Positions 9,038 through 17,323 are shown, counted from the first letter of the stretch. The stretch: 64,000 nt of DNA from Alteribacillus bidgolensis (GCF_002886255.1 NZ_KZ614149.1:62001-126000); one strand, 5' to 3'. Notes: generated from the letters alone by a model not told the origin. Numbers and translations: made by a program.

Positions 9038-9122
9038 TACCAGCATCTTATAAAAAGAGCCCTTAATTGGGTGCCGACCTCCGAAAGTTAGAGTAGAAAA
9101 TCTAACTTTCGGGGGTGTTTTT

Positions 9123-9640
9123 ATGGCCAAATATAGTGAAGAGTTTAAAATAAAGCTTGTTACCGAATATTTAAATGGAAATCTTGGATATAAATCATTA
9201 GCGAAAAAATACAATATGCCCTCTCAAACACCAATACAAGATTGGATAAGAGCCTATAAAACAAAAGGGATAGAGGGATTAAAGCGAAGAAAAATAAAGG
9301 AAGCGTACTCTGTTCCATTTAAAATGGATACGATACAATTTATGGTAGAGACAGGTGCTTCTTTTCAGGAAACTGCTGAACAATTTAGATTGAATAATCC
9401 TTCATTAATTCAGTTGGATGAAACTTTAATGAACAAGGGATAGAAGGCCTGAAACCAAGATTAAAGGGGCGACCTTCTATGTCTAAAAACACCAATAAAC
9501 CAAAGAAAAAAGAAGAGAAGAAGTTAACCACGTAAAGAAGAACTAGAACGCGAGAATGAATTATTGCGACTAGAAAATGCCTACCTAAAAAAATGAGAGC
9601 TTTTCGAGAGAATCCGGATGCCTTCCACGAAAAGCACAAG
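9123..9640 (+). pseudogene. IS3-family OrfA (helix-turn-helix protein), frameshifted
   Basis: The first 97 residues (from MAKYSEEFKIKLVTEYLNG) are a typical IS150-type OrfA with helix-turn-helix. Near 9410 the frame breaks; the expected continuation NEQGIEGLKPRLKGRPSMS resumes in another frame. An extra C near 9533 breaks it again before LERENELLRLENAYLKK, the leucine-zipper part. At least two frameshifts are needed to restore the family protein. Confidence 0.85.
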
Positions 9641-9645
9641 CAAAG

Positions 9646-10501
9646 GTGGCATTCGAACTCAAAGAAGAGGGATTCCGATTAAAAGATATTCTCCTCGTCG
9701 TGGGTATTCCAGAAGCAACCTACCACTACCATGTTAAAAATTTTGACAGAGAAGATTCGGACTCAGAATTAAAAAAAATCATCACGGATTTATTTAAAAA
9801 GTTTCATGAACGTTATGGTTATAAACGGATCACGAGAGAAATTAGGACATTCTATTAACCATAAAAAAGTGTATCGCATAATGCGAGAATTGGGATTAAC
9901 ATGTGTGAAATTTATGAGGAAATCTCGTAAATACAATTCTTATAAGGGGAACGTTGGAAAAGTAGCGAAAAACAGATTATCCCGCCGCTTTAGCACACCT
10001 ATCCCTCTACAAAAAGTAGTAACCGACATTACAGAATTCAAATGTCTAGGCGAAGAGAAGTTATATTTAAATCCGATTCTTGACCTTTATAACGGGGAAA
10101 TTATTGCTTATAATATCAAGAAACGTCCCACGTTAGATCTTGTCATAGAACCTTTAAAAGAAACAATAGAGATAATAAAGAATCGTGCAACCTATCGCAC
10201 CGCCATCCATTCCGATCAAGGCTGGCATTACCAGCACAACCAATGGGTGAGGACATTAAAAGAAAATAAAGTATTCCAAAGCATGTTACGTAAAGCAACC
10301 TGCGCAGACAGTGCTTCGATAGAATTTCTTTGTGTTTTAAAGTAAGAAATGTATTATGGGGAAGAGTTAGTAAGCTATGAAGAATTAAAAAGGCGGATTG
10401 AAGAATATATCTATTGGTACAACCATGAACGATCAAAAGAAAAATTGGCTGGTTTAAGTCCAGTCGAATACCGAACACAACCCAGCCAATCAGCTGCATA
10501 A
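9646..10501 (+). pseudogene. IS3-family OrfB (DDE transposase), frameshifted
   Basis: Fragments AFELKEEGFRLKDILLVVGI and then LGHSINHKKVYRIMRELGLT are in different frames, joined by a shift near 9845. The catalytic core survives: first Asp in TDITEFK, second Asp in HSDQGWHYQ and the Glu in ADSASIEF. A further frameshift near 10325 separates the conserved C-terminal YYGEELVSYEELKRRIEEYI and YNHERSKEKLAGLSPVEYR. It should be inactive. Confidence 0.85.
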
Positions 10502-10669
10502 TAAAAACTCTAACTTTTAGGGGTAACCACCTTGGGGCTCTTTTTTTGTACATGAAGAAAGTTGAACTTTTTTAATAGGTAAGTTTTCTTTTGTTGAAAT
10601 TTAAGATAAGTAATGCAGCAGCAATAATAAATAATAAGAATTAATTTATCATTGAAGGGGGAAAACGTA

Positions 10670-11050
10670 ATGTCAGGGAAAGAATTGATATTTATCATCA
10701 TTCTGCCTTCTACTGCAGCTATAATAACAATGTTCGTAACTCTTGCGATGCAATGGATGCTTGAAAAAGAAGTAAATCATAAACAACCCTTTTTTCTCTT
10801 TCATATTGTGAATATAATATTTATTGTATTGATGTGCGGAACAAGTTCTATTGTATTTTATGGTTTAATTCTGAAAGGGCTGGAAATAAAAGGGTGGTTG
10901 GCTACATTTTTAAATGCCTACGTGTATCCTCTCCCCTTGATTATTCTCCTTTACGCTTTAACGGTACCGTTTTTCCGTTCTTATATGCAGCCTTATCGTA
11001 TAAAAAGAGACACTAATATCGTGTACTTAAAAAACAGCGGTAAAAAATGA
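10670..11050 (+). CDS. Small integral membrane protein, unknown function
   Basis: 126 residues with three long hydrophobic segments (about residues 4-28, 43-70 and 81-107) and short charged ends. GAAGGGGG 8 bp upstream selects the ATG at 10670 over the ATG at 10652 that contains this site. I recognise no family. It ends 26 bp before the RNase H gene and may be co-transcribed with it. Confidence 0.6.
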   Translation: MSGKELIFIIILPSTAAIITMFVTLAMQWMLEKEVNHKQPFFLFHIVNIIFIVLMCGTSSIVFYGLILKGLEIKGWLATFLNAYVYPLPLIILLYALTVPFFRSYMQPYRIKRDTNIVYLKNSGKK

Positions 11051-11076
11051 AAAAATTTATAGGAGTGTTGTTAATA

Positions 11077-11679
11077 ATGGCAAAAAAGAAATTCTATGTT
11101 GTTTGGAAAGGAAGAAAACCAGGTATATATAGCAGCTGGTCGGAATGTGAAAAACAAGTTAAAGGATTTTCAGGGGCGTCCTTTCGTTCTTTCTTATCAA
11201 AAGAAGAAGCAGAACGTGCATTTAATAATGAAAATAAGGATATTCTTCCCGTTAATAAGGAAAGCAATCAACCATACATAGAAGAAAGCATTTCAGTGGA
11301 CGCAGGCTCTCATGGCAATCCTGGTTTTGTAGAGTATAAGGGCGTTTGTACAAAAACTGGAGAGGTAATATTTTCTCATCCTGGAATAGATATGGGAACG
11401 AATAATATGGGCGAATTTTTAGCAATCGTCCATGCCCTTTCATATTGCCAAAAGAATAATATCAAAAAACCAATATACACAGATTCTGGCACAGCGATGA
11501 ACTGGGTGAAAAAAAAGAAAGCAAATTCAAGCTTAAAGCGTTCAAAAGAAACAGAGGAAATTTGGAACTTAGTTGAACGAGCGGAAAACTGGCTGAAACA
11601 TAATGAGTGGAACAACCCTATTTTAAAGTGGAACACAAAGGAATGGGGAGAAATAAAAGCAGACTATGGAAGAAAATGA
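11077..11679 (+). CDS. rnhA: Ribonuclease H1 with N-terminal viroplasmin-like hybrid-binding domain
   Basis: 200 residues. Residues 1-50 (KKKFYVVWKGRKPGIYSSW, then SFRSFLSKEEAERAF) match the hybrid-binding or viroplasmin-like domain. Residues 70-200 are the RNase H fold with catalytic acids D75 (SVDAGS), E113 (MGEFLAI), D136 (YTDSGTA), E192 and D196 (WGEIKADYGRK). Layout and length are close to the structurally known Bacillus halodurans RNase H1. It degrades RNA in RNA-DNA hybrids. AGGAG 11 bp upstream favours the ATG at 11077 over that at 11047. Confidence 0.92.
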   Translation: MAKKKFYVVWKGRKPGIYSSWSECEKQVKGFSGASFRSFLSKEEAERAFNNENKDILPVNKESNQPYIEESISVDAGSHGNPGFVEYKGVCTKTGEVIFSHPGIDMGTNNMGEFLAIVHALSYCQKNNIKKPIYTDSGTAMNWVKKKKANSSLKRSKETEEIWNLVERAENWLKHNEWNNPILKWNTKEWGEIKADYGRK

Positions 11680-11680
11680 T

Positions 11681-11705
11681 GTTTAAAGGAAAATGTGAAG
11701 GGTAT
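11681..11705 (+). promoter_or_regulatory. Candidate sigma-B promoter of the YfkM-like gene
   Basis: GTTTAA at 11681-11686, a 13-bp spacer, and GGGTAT at 11700-11705 match the Bacillus sigma-B consensus exactly. It sits 43 bp before the YfkM-like start codon; the B. subtilis homologue is a general stress protein. Confidence 0.75.
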
Positions 11706-11747
11706 AAATACCAACGTGGCTATGAGAGAAACACGAAGGAGTGATAA

Positions 11748-12263
11748 ATGATGAGTAAAAAAATCGCAACAGTCATGACGAATATGTTTGAAGACTCCGA
11801 GTATACGAGCCCAAAAGAAGCTTTTGAAAAAGAAGGTCATAAATTAACTGTCATTGAGAAAGAAAAAGGTAAGACAGTGGAAGGGAAAAATGGAGAAGTG
11901 AAAGCCACAGTTGATGCTGCAAGTGAGGATGTGAATCCTTCTGATTTTGATGCCTTATTTATTCCAGGTGGTTTTTCTCCTGATATGCTGCGTGCAGATG
12001 AACGATTTGTGAAATTTGCTAAACATTTTATAAATGAAAATAAACCTGTATTTGCTATTTGTCACGGCCCGCAGCTTCTAATAACAGCAAAAGCATTAGA
12101 AGGACGCAAAGTGACCGGCTTTACTTCAATACTTGTAGATCTTGAATATGCAAAAGCAGATGTGCATGATGAAGAAGTGGTTGTTTGCAATAATCTTGTT
12201 ACAAGCCGCACCCCTGATGATTTACCAGCATTTAACCGAGAATCAATAAAACAGCTTCAATAA
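11748..12263 (+). CDS. DJ-1/PfpI-family protein, YfkM-like (general stress protein 18)
   Basis: 171 residues, one DJ-1/PfpI domain. The nucleophile elbow AICHGPQLL holds C105 followed by H106, and the family Glu is E15 in MFEDSEYTSP. Length and sequence resemble B. subtilis YfkM, of a family reported as proteases, glyoxalases or protein deglycases; the activity is not settled. The adjoining ATG at 11751 is an alternative start. An exact sigma-B-type promoter lies upstream and a terminator follows. Confidence 0.88.
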   Translation: MMSKKIATVMTNMFEDSEYTSPKEAFEKEGHKLTVIEKEKGKTVEGKNGEVKATVDAASEDVNPSDFDALFIPGGFSPDMLRADERFVKFAKHFINENKPVFAICHGPQLLITAKALEGRKVTGFTSILVDLEYAKADVHDEEVVVCNNLVTSRTPDDLPAFNRESIKQLQ

Positions 12264-12272
12264 ACCATTAAG

Positions 12273-12305
12273 AAAAGGGCAGTCGTTCCAGGCTGTCCTT
12301 TTTCT
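12273..12305 (+). terminator. Terminator after the YfkM-like gene
   Basis: AAAAGGGCAG pairs with CTGTCCTTTTT (one G-U) around a 10-nt loop and runs into a T tract. Confidence 0.75.
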
Positions 12306-12383
12306 TATACTTTAGGAATGTTTAACTTTGTTAAAGAATCGAAGTATAAACATTTGACTCGGCGGCAAGCCGAGTTTTTCTAA
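12306..12383 (+). repeat. Dispersed intergenic repeat, copy 1
   Basis: Begins TATACTTTAGGAATGTTTAA and ends GACTCGGCGGCAAGCCGAG plus TTTTTCTAA, a terminator-like hairpin. It directly abuts the preceding terminator. Related copies lie at 14198, 14307, 28496, 29519, 41532, 45889 and 53791. Confidence 0.85.
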
Positions 12384-12456
12384 AGCAGATTTTCTGTATA
12401 TAAATGAAGTTAATGATATAATTTAAGATAAGGTAAAAGCAGGAAGGAGGGGGAAC

Positions 12457-12987
12457 GTGGCTGAGCAAACGAAATTAGCTACATTTGCTGGAGGATGTTT
12501 TTGGTGTATGGTCGGCCCTTTTGAACAATTTGAGGGGGTTTTATCCATTACCTCAGGATATACTGGCGGTTCCACTGAAAATCCAACTTACGAAGAAGTA
12601 TGCTCGAATAAAACAGGACATGTAGAAGCAGTTCAAATAGAATATGACCCGGAAAAAGTATCTTATAGAGAGCTATTAAATACGTTCTGGAAGCAAATTG
12701 ATCCTACAGACCGCGGAGGTCAATTTAATGACAGAGGGGACTCCTACCAAACTGCTATATTTTACCATGATGAGCCGCAAAAATTAGAGGCCGAACAATC
12801 AAGAAAAGAGCTTGATAAAGAAGGCCCATTTAATAATCCTATTGCAACACCGATCATACCTGCCAAGACTTTCTATCCAGCTGAAGAATATCACCAGGAT
12901 TATCACAAAAAAAACCAATTCCATTATTTAATGTATCGTAAAGGGTCAGGAAGAGAAGGGTTCATAAAAGATTATTGGGGTGAATGA
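12457..12987 (+). CDS. msrA: Peptide methionine sulfoxide reductase A
   Basis: 176 residues. Catalytic motif GGCFWCMVGPFE with nucleophile C14 and a second Cys at 17; the further conserved segments SGYTGG, GHVEAVQIEYDP and EEYHQDYHKKN are present. It reduces the S-epimer of methionine sulfoxide in oxidised proteins. Translation starts at GTG 12457 behind the very strong RBS AAGGAGGGGG. Three bases separate its stop from msrB, so the two are co-transcribed and act on opposite epimers. Confidence 0.96.
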   Translation: MAEQTKLATFAGGCFWCMVGPFEQFEGVLSITSGYTGGSTENPTYEEVCSNKTGHVEAVQIEYDPEKVSYRELLNTFWKQIDPTDRGGQFNDRGDSYQTAIFYHDEPQKLEAEQSRKELDKEGPFNNPIATPIIPAKTFYPAEEYHQDYHKKNQFHYLMYRKGSGREGFIKDYWGE

Positions 12988-12990
12988 AAA

Positions 12991-13431
12991 ATGGCACATA
13001 ATCATAATAAAGAAGAACTGAAAAAAAAACTTACACCTATTCAATTTGAAGTCACTCAAAACAATGGAACAGAACGTCCCTTTGATAATGAATACTGGAA
13101 TTTGATGGATGAAGGGTTATACGTCGATATTATTTCTGGAGAACCTCTATTTAGTTCAGACCATAAATTTGAATCGAATTGCGGCTGGCCTAGTTTTACA
13201 AAACCTCTTTACCCAGAGAGCATTGTGGAAAAATTTGATACTTCGTTTGGTATGAGAAGAACAGAAGTAAGAACGAAACAGTCCGATTCACACCTTGGTC
13301 ATGTTTTTCCTGATGGCCCGCCGCCTGACGGATTAAGATATTGTATTAACTCTGCAGCACTAAAATTTATTCCAAAAGATGATTTAGAAGAAGAAGGATA
13401 TGGAGAATATCAAAAGCTGTTTCAAAAGTAA
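12991..13431 (+). CDS. msrB: Peptide methionine sulfoxide reductase B
   Basis: 146 residues, R-epimer methionine sulfoxide reductase. Nucleophile C118 lies in GLRYCINSAAL and the likely resolving C64 in SNCGWPSFTKP. The zinc-binding CxxC pairs of many MsrB proteins are absent, as in the B. subtilis enzyme. The family motif DSHLGHVFPDGP is intact. It is immediately downstream of msrA in the same operon. Confidence 0.96.
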   Translation: MAHNHNKEELKKKLTPIQFEVTQNNGTERPFDNEYWNLMDEGLYVDIISGEPLFSSDHKFESNCGWPSFTKPLYPESIVEKFDTSFGMRRTEVRTKQSDSHLGHVFPDGPPPDGLRYCINSAALKFIPKDDLEEEGYGEYQKLFQK

Positions 13432-13512
13432 GGTATTTTTTTACAGTTTCCCTGTACGCAAGAAGCGAGAGAAGATCCTCTGTTAAAAACGCGAACGCCC
13501 TGATACATTTGT

Positions 13513-13555
13513 GGAAATTCTATACTTTACCGGGGTGAATATAGAATTTCCTTTT
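13513..13555 (+). terminator. Probable msrAB terminator
   Basis: The 12-bp perfect stem GGAAATTCTATA/TATAGAATTTCC is followed by TTTT. It is AT-rich and lies 80 bp after msrB. Confidence 0.6.
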
Positions 13556-13595
13556 CCGTTTCCATTTAATAGAATATTTGTCTTTATTTAAAGAG

Positions 13596-13621
13596 GTTTA
13601 ACCGTTTATGTAAAAGGGTAC
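13596..13621 (+). promoter_or_regulatory. Candidate sigma-B promoter of the ferritin-like gene
   Basis: GTTTAA (13596-13601), 14-bp spacer, GGGTAC (13616-13621): one mismatch from the sigma-B consensus. It is 88 bp before the ferritin-like start codon. Confidence 0.65.
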
Positions 13622-13708
13622 TATTTATAGTGGACAGTATGTGTTTGATAGAACAAGTAACAGCAATCGACTAAAATTTCTTTGTAGTTATTGAAGGAGG
13701 AATCGATA

Positions 13709-14143
13709 ATGGATGCAAAAATGAAAGAACTAATTGATGGCTTAAATGAAGACTTAGCAAATGAATATGCAGCCGTTATTATGTATAATAACTATGCTGC
13801 TGTAGTTTCTGGATTATACCGCCAGGTTTTAAAACCTTTCTTTGAAGGAGAAATAGCTGATGAGCAGGGACATGCTCTTTATTTAGCTGAAAAAATTAAG
13901 ACACTTGGCGGCACTCCTACGACCCAGCCAGCTGATGTAAAACAAACAGAAGATGTTAAAGAAATGCTTCAAAATGCTCGTCAATCAGAAAAAGATACCA
14001 TTGAACGATACAAAACACGGGCAAAGCAAGCTGACGAATTAGGTTTAATTGAACTTCAAATTAAATTAGAAGACTTAATTGCCGATGAAACGGGTCACAT
14101 GGAAGAAATGGAACGTTTATTGGCAGATCCTCGTATGCAATAA
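13709..14143 (+). CDS. Ferritin-like diiron-type protein
   Basis: 144 residues forming a predicted four-helix bundle. Carboxylate-histidine repeats typical of ferritin or rubrerythrin metal sites are visible: NEDLANEYAAVIMYNNYA, EGEIADEQGHALYLAEKI and IADETGHMEEMERLL. It probably binds or stores iron, or protects against peroxide; the exact subfamily is unclear. AAGGAGG 9 bp upstream fixes the ATG at 13709. A sigma-B-like promoter upstream and neighbouring msrAB suggest a stress role. A good terminator follows. Confidence 0.82.
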   Translation: MDAKMKELIDGLNEDLANEYAAVIMYNNYAAVVSGLYRQVLKPFFEGEIADEQGHALYLAEKIKTLGGTPTTQPADVKQTEDVKEMLQNARQSEKDTIERYKTRAKQADELGLIELQIKLEDLIADETGHMEEMERLLADPRMQ

Positions 14144-14158
14144 AAAGATAGTAAAATG

Positions 14159-14194
14159 ACTGTTCTCTCATAAAAGATGAGGGAACAGTTTTTT
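14159..14194 (+). terminator. Terminator of the ferritin-like gene
   Basis: ACTGTTCTCTCAT pairs with ATGAGGGAACAGT (one mismatch), then TTTTT. Confidence 0.85.
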
Positions 14195-14197
14195 ATT

Positions 14198-14291
14198 TAT
14201 ACTTTAGGAAAGTTTAACTTTGTTAAAGGATCATTATAAGTAAAACTACGTCTTCCGCCATAGGACTCGGCGGCAAGCCGAGTTTTTCTAA
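14198..14291 (+). repeat. Dispersed intergenic repeat, copy 2a (fullest copy)
   Basis: 94 bp: TATACTTTAGGAAAGTTTAA, then ATAAGTAAAACTACGTCTTCC, then GACTCGGCGGCAAGCCGAG with TTTTTCTAA. It starts 4 bp after a terminator. Confidence 0.88.
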
Positions 14292-14306
14292 TGTTTTTGG
14301 TCAACA

Positions 14307-14366
14307 GTATAAGCAAAACTACGGTATTAAACATAAAAGACTTGTCAACAAGCTGAGTTTTTCTAA
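14307..14366 (+). repeat. Dispersed intergenic repeat, copy 2b (partial tandem copy)
   Basis: Starts GTATAAGCAAAACTACGG and ends AAGCTGAGTTTTTCTAA. The 3' half of the repeat is duplicated just downstream of copy 2a, and the hairpin stem is degraded to CTTGTcaaCAAG. Confidence 0.7.
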
Positions 14367-14451
14367 TGTTATATAATAAGCAGGTTAATAACATAAGATA
14401 TATTAACTGCCATAAAGACTCGGGTTATTAAAAAGAAGGGAATAAAGCGGG

Positions 14452-15321
14452 ATGGATACGGAATCTAAAACGATTAAAAAGTACGTGGACAATTACAATT
14501 TACCTAGTGACAATGTGAAATATGAATGGGTGAAATATGACGACAGCTCTTTATTTTTTCAATTGTTTTCACCTTCTCAAACTTTGGACAGAAAAAAAAC
14601 CATTCTGTTTCTCCATGGTTTTTTCGACCATACAGGAACAAATGCCCCGTTAATTTGGCATCTTCTTAACCAAGGGTATAGTGTAGCGGCTTTTGATTTG
14701 CCTGGTCACGGCCTCTCAGGGGGGGAGCGCTTTAAAGTAGATTCTTTTCAGCAATATCAAAATGCACTGGAATCTGTTTTAGAAACATTAATGAAGCGTG
14801 GTATTACAGAATTACATGGTGTAGGACACAGCACAGGAGGGGCTATACTAGCAGATTATTTGTTAACGAGCGGTCCTGCTCCATTTAAAAAAGTTTGTTT
14901 AATTTCACCGCTTATTCGTTCTAATCAATGGTGGGTAAGCAAGCTTTCTACCCCATTACTGTCTCTTTTTCGAGAGGAATTACCGAGAAGGTTTCGTATG
15001 AACTCAGGAAACACTGATTTTATGAAAAAGTTAAAAGATGATCCACTTCAAGGAAAAATTATTTCGTTAAAATGGGTAGGTGCTATGTTTGAATGGGAAA
15101 AAAAATTAAAAGCCAAAACTCCCATTGATCATAATATTCTTATTCTTCAAGGGACAGAAGATCAGACGGTAGACTGGAAACATAATTTAGAGGCTTATCA
15201 TAAGTTGTTTCCGAGAGCAAAACGGATGTTAGTATATGAGGGAAGCCATCATTTAATAAACGAAAGAAAAGAGCAAAGAACGGTAGTTTACGATTTGCTC
15301 ATAAAATATTTGATCGATTAA
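14452..15321 (+). CDS. Alpha/beta hydrolase, monoacylglycerol lipase / lysophospholipase type
   Basis: 289 residues. The oxyanion-hole segment LFLHGFFDHTG, nucleophile S127 in GHSTGG, an acid in LILQGTEDQTVD (near 238) and the final His in EGSHHLINE (near 266) form a full Ser-Asp-His triad. The pattern is that of the Hydrolase_4 family, which includes monoglyceride lipases and B. subtilis YtpA. No signal peptide is visible, so it is probably cytoplasmic. A weak GGGAATAAAGCGGG precedes the ATG. Confidence 0.82.
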   Translation: MDTESKTIKKYVDNYNLPSDNVKYEWVKYDDSSLFFQLFSPSQTLDRKKTILFLHGFFDHTGTNAPLIWHLLNQGYSVAAFDLPGHGLSGGERFKVDSFQQYQNALESVLETLMKRGITELHGVGHSTGGAILADYLLTSGPAPFKKVCLISPLIRSNQWWVSKLSTPLLSLFREELPRRFRMNSGNTDFMKKLKDDPLQGKIISLKWVGAMFEWEKKLKAKTPIDHNILILQGTEDQTVDWKHNLEAYHKLFPRAKRMLVYEGSHHLINERKEQRTVVYDLLIKYLID

Positions 15322-15591
15322 ATAAGCCTTATAATGATGCGGAGAGAAATGAATGCTCCACAACCTATTCCAATTAGGCGGGTCTGGGGCCTGGCCTCAC
15401 GTATTTAGTTCTGCAAATTAAAGCTGGATTTTTTATAAACAAATTTATTTTGACATCTTTTAGTTTTTGATGATCCAATTTCCCTGTTAGTACCCACCAA
15501 TTGCTAAATAAATAGCAGTTTATCCACTTTATCATTACATTCTTTCTATTATGAGCAAAACACCACTATTGCTCATCAGTTTACCTCCACT
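15322..15591. other. Intergenic region without recognised genes
   Basis: No ORF, RNA or clear repeat is supported between the lipase and the reverse-strand terminator at 15592. ATTGCTCATCAG and ATGAGCAAAACACC in 15550-15580 give only a short imperfect inverted repeat. Confidence 0.5.
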
Positions 15592-15635
15592 AAAAAAAAG
15601 AGCCATCCCCGTTATGACTAGGGGACGGCCTTTTC
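15592..15635 (-). terminator. Terminator of the FbpB-like gene
   Basis: On the reverse strand GGCCGTCCCC pairs with GGGGATGGCT (one G-U) and is followed by CTTTTTTTT. It begins at the stop codon. Confidence 0.85.
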
Positions 15636-15815
15636 TCATTTTGCGTACTTCATTTCTTTTTCTTTATAATCTTCTAACTCTTCAACATAAACTTCTTTAG
15701 CTTTTCGTTCATCCAGCTTTTTCTCTATTTTGTTTATTGCTGCTGGATCCCTTAAAAGCTCTTCTTTGTTTTCGTTGATTAATTCTTCTAAGGTGGAGCG
15801 CATGGGTTTTCTCAT
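15636..15815 (-). CDS. FbpB-family small basic protein
   Basis: 59 residues. Starts MRKPMRSTLEELINENKEEL and continues with DPAAINKIEKKLDERKAK, the pattern of the FbpB family of small charged proteins in Bacillaceae. In B. subtilis FbpB acts in the Fur-controlled iron-sparing response with the small RNA FsrA; that role is not shown here and no Fur box is obvious upstream. GGAAGG 8 bp before the ATG and a strong terminator right after the stop codon support a real gene. Confidence 0.75.
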   Translation of the reverse strand: MRKPMRSTLEELINENKEELLRDPAAINKIEKKLDERKAKEVYVEELEDYKEKEMKYAK

Positions 15816-16113
15816 TATCCAAACCTTCCTTTATAAAATTTTCTCGTCCATCCAATACCCATTATAACGTTTTATATAACATAAAAAACAGGATAAATGT
15901 TAATATTTTTTAAAAAATTGCAATATAAAAACAAAATCAGTTTCATAAAAATCGATTCAATAATTTGTAAGCGTTTACTAATAGAACGGTCATTTACAAA
16001 TTATCAAACAAGTGTTAGAATATTTATAAATTTAATTCAATTTAAATACAACACTGTTGTATTAACTTTAATATTTCATTAGTCAGAATTTTCAATTTAA
16101 GGGAGGGTGAGAA
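15816..16113. other. AT-rich intergenic region
   Basis: Contains divergent promoter space for the FbpB-like gene and the 48-residue ORF. A 61-codon frame at 15897 lacks a ribosome-binding site and has random-looking composition, so I do not call it. Confidence 0.5.
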
Positions 16114-16260
16114 ATGACTGTATCTCAAAAAAAGTCAATTGTCAGTATAGAAAAACAAATTGAGGAGTTGAATACAAAGTTAAATAATCTTAAGCATAAG
16201 AGTGAGGAGAAATTTGAACAGCTTGAAACAGATGATTTCATTTTAGAAGTTTATAACTAA
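16114..16260 (+). CDS. Small coiled-coil protein, unknown function
   Basis: 48 residues, beginning MTVSQKKSIVSIEKQIEELN and rich in Lys, Glu and Leu in heptad-like spacing, so probably one helical coiled coil. GGGAGG 8 bp before the ATG and a strong terminator 13 bp after the stop codon make it a likely real monocistronic gene. I do not recognise the family. Confidence 0.65.
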   Translation: MTVSQKKSIVSIEKQIEELNTKLNNLKHKSEEKFEQLETDDFILEVYN

Positions 16261-16273
16261 TTACTTTTTTAGT

Positions 16274-16308
16274 GAATGTTTAGCTATTGGTTAAACATTC
16301 TTTTTTTT
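16274..16308 (+). terminator. Terminator of the 48-residue ORF
   Basis: Perfect 9-bp stem GAATGTTTA/TAAACATTC with 9-nt loop and eight T residues. Confidence 0.88.
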
Positions 16309-16348
16309 ACTGTTAACCGTAATTAGCAGCATAGAAAGGAGTTAAGAA

Positions 16349-17323
16349 ATGTCAAAAACGTTCCTAAAAACCCAGCACATTCATCAAATCACCTTGCCAA
16401 CACCCTTTTTGGTGGGACCAGTCCATGTTTATTTAATTGAAGGGGATGCTTTAACATTGGTTGATACAGGTCCTAATACGACAGAAGCATGGGAAGTATT
16501 GACGAAATCATTAAAAGTTCGAGGATATCAGCCTGAAGATATTGATCAAATTATATTAACTTATCATCATCCTGATCATGCCGGGTTAACATACCGTTTT
16601 GCTGAAACAGCAGAAATAAAAGGGAATTGGAAAAATAATTATTGGCTCGAGGCTGACTCAGAATTTTTTTCTAACATAATTGCTTTTTTTGGTACCTTAT
16701 ATGACCAATTAAATGTACCCTTGCGTCTGAAGAACAAAATATTAAAAGAGAATAAAAACTATATGTGAATGATGAAAAAAACAACACTTAGTTCATCACT
16801 TAAAAATGAAAATTTGATAAATGGATTAAGTGGATGGAAAATAATTGAAATGCCCGGTCATGCAAAAACCCACGTATCTATGCTGAGAGAAGAAGATGGA
16901 TGTTTTATTGGAGGAGACCACATTCTGGGTCACGTTTCTTCTAACGCTATTATTGAGGCTCCATACCCTGGAGAAAAGAATAGGAGCAGATCATTGCTTC
17001 AATACCGTGAAGCTTTAGAAAAATGTACGCATTTACCGATTGATAAAGTGCATCCTGGTCACGGTGAGACAGTAATAAATGTTAATGATTTAATAAATAG
17101 TCGTTTAAAGGATCAGGAAGCGCGAGCGGAACAACTATTGAATTTATTGAAAAAACACGGTACGAAGGATTGCTATCAAATATGTGCTTTGTTTTTTAAG
17201 GAAGTAGTCGATATACAGCCGGATTTAACGATGTCTGAAATATTAGGTCACTTAGATTTATTAGAAGAGAAAAATTTACTATCTGTCACAGTACAAAAAA
17301 ATAAGCTTTATTATTCTGCTTAG
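16349..17323 (+). pseudogene. MBL-fold metallo-hydrolase interrupted by an in-frame TGA
   Basis: Two halves lie in the same frame, separated only by TGA at 16766-16768. The N-terminal half has VHVYLIEGDALTLVDTG and the metal motif YHHPDH; the C-terminal half has PGHAKTH, GGDHILGH and VHPGHGE, then a winged-helix-like tail. Together they make one ordinary hydrolase of about 324 residues. The first ligand of the usual HxHxDH is Tyr here (TYHHPDH), a second defect. ATG 16769 follows the stop directly but has no convincing RBS. Alternatives are TGA read-through or a sequencing error. Confidence 0.8.

Larger units (their letters stand above)
9070..10531 (+). mobile_element. Decayed IS3-family (IS150-like) insertion sequence
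   Basis: Related ends: GGTGCCGACCTCCGAAAGTTAGAG at left and, inverted, GGTGGTTACCCCTAAAAGTTAGAG at right, about 24 bp with 17 matches. TTG (possibly TTGGG) flanks both ends as a short target duplication. The element carries an orfA and orfB, both broken. Removing it rejoins AAAAAGAGCCC (9052-9062) to GGGCTCTTTTT (10535-10545), a perfect terminator for the lipoprotein gene. Near the left end GAAAGTTAGA/TCTAACTTTC forms a hairpin before orfA, which may shield the transposase from read-through. The exact boundary is ambiguous by 1-2 bases. Confidence 0.85.

Noticed and set aside
8831..9214. 127-codon reverse frame over the lipoprotein gene
   Set aside because: Mirror of the acidic repeat giving Phe/Ile-rich sequence; no RBS.
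12306..14366. Regularly repeated sequences that might be a CRISPR array
   Set aside because: Copies are scattered over 40 kb, separated by genes, with no spacer pattern and no cas genes.
15897..16082. 61-codon plus-strand frame
   Set aside because: No ribosome-binding site, AT-driven random composition and no terminator.
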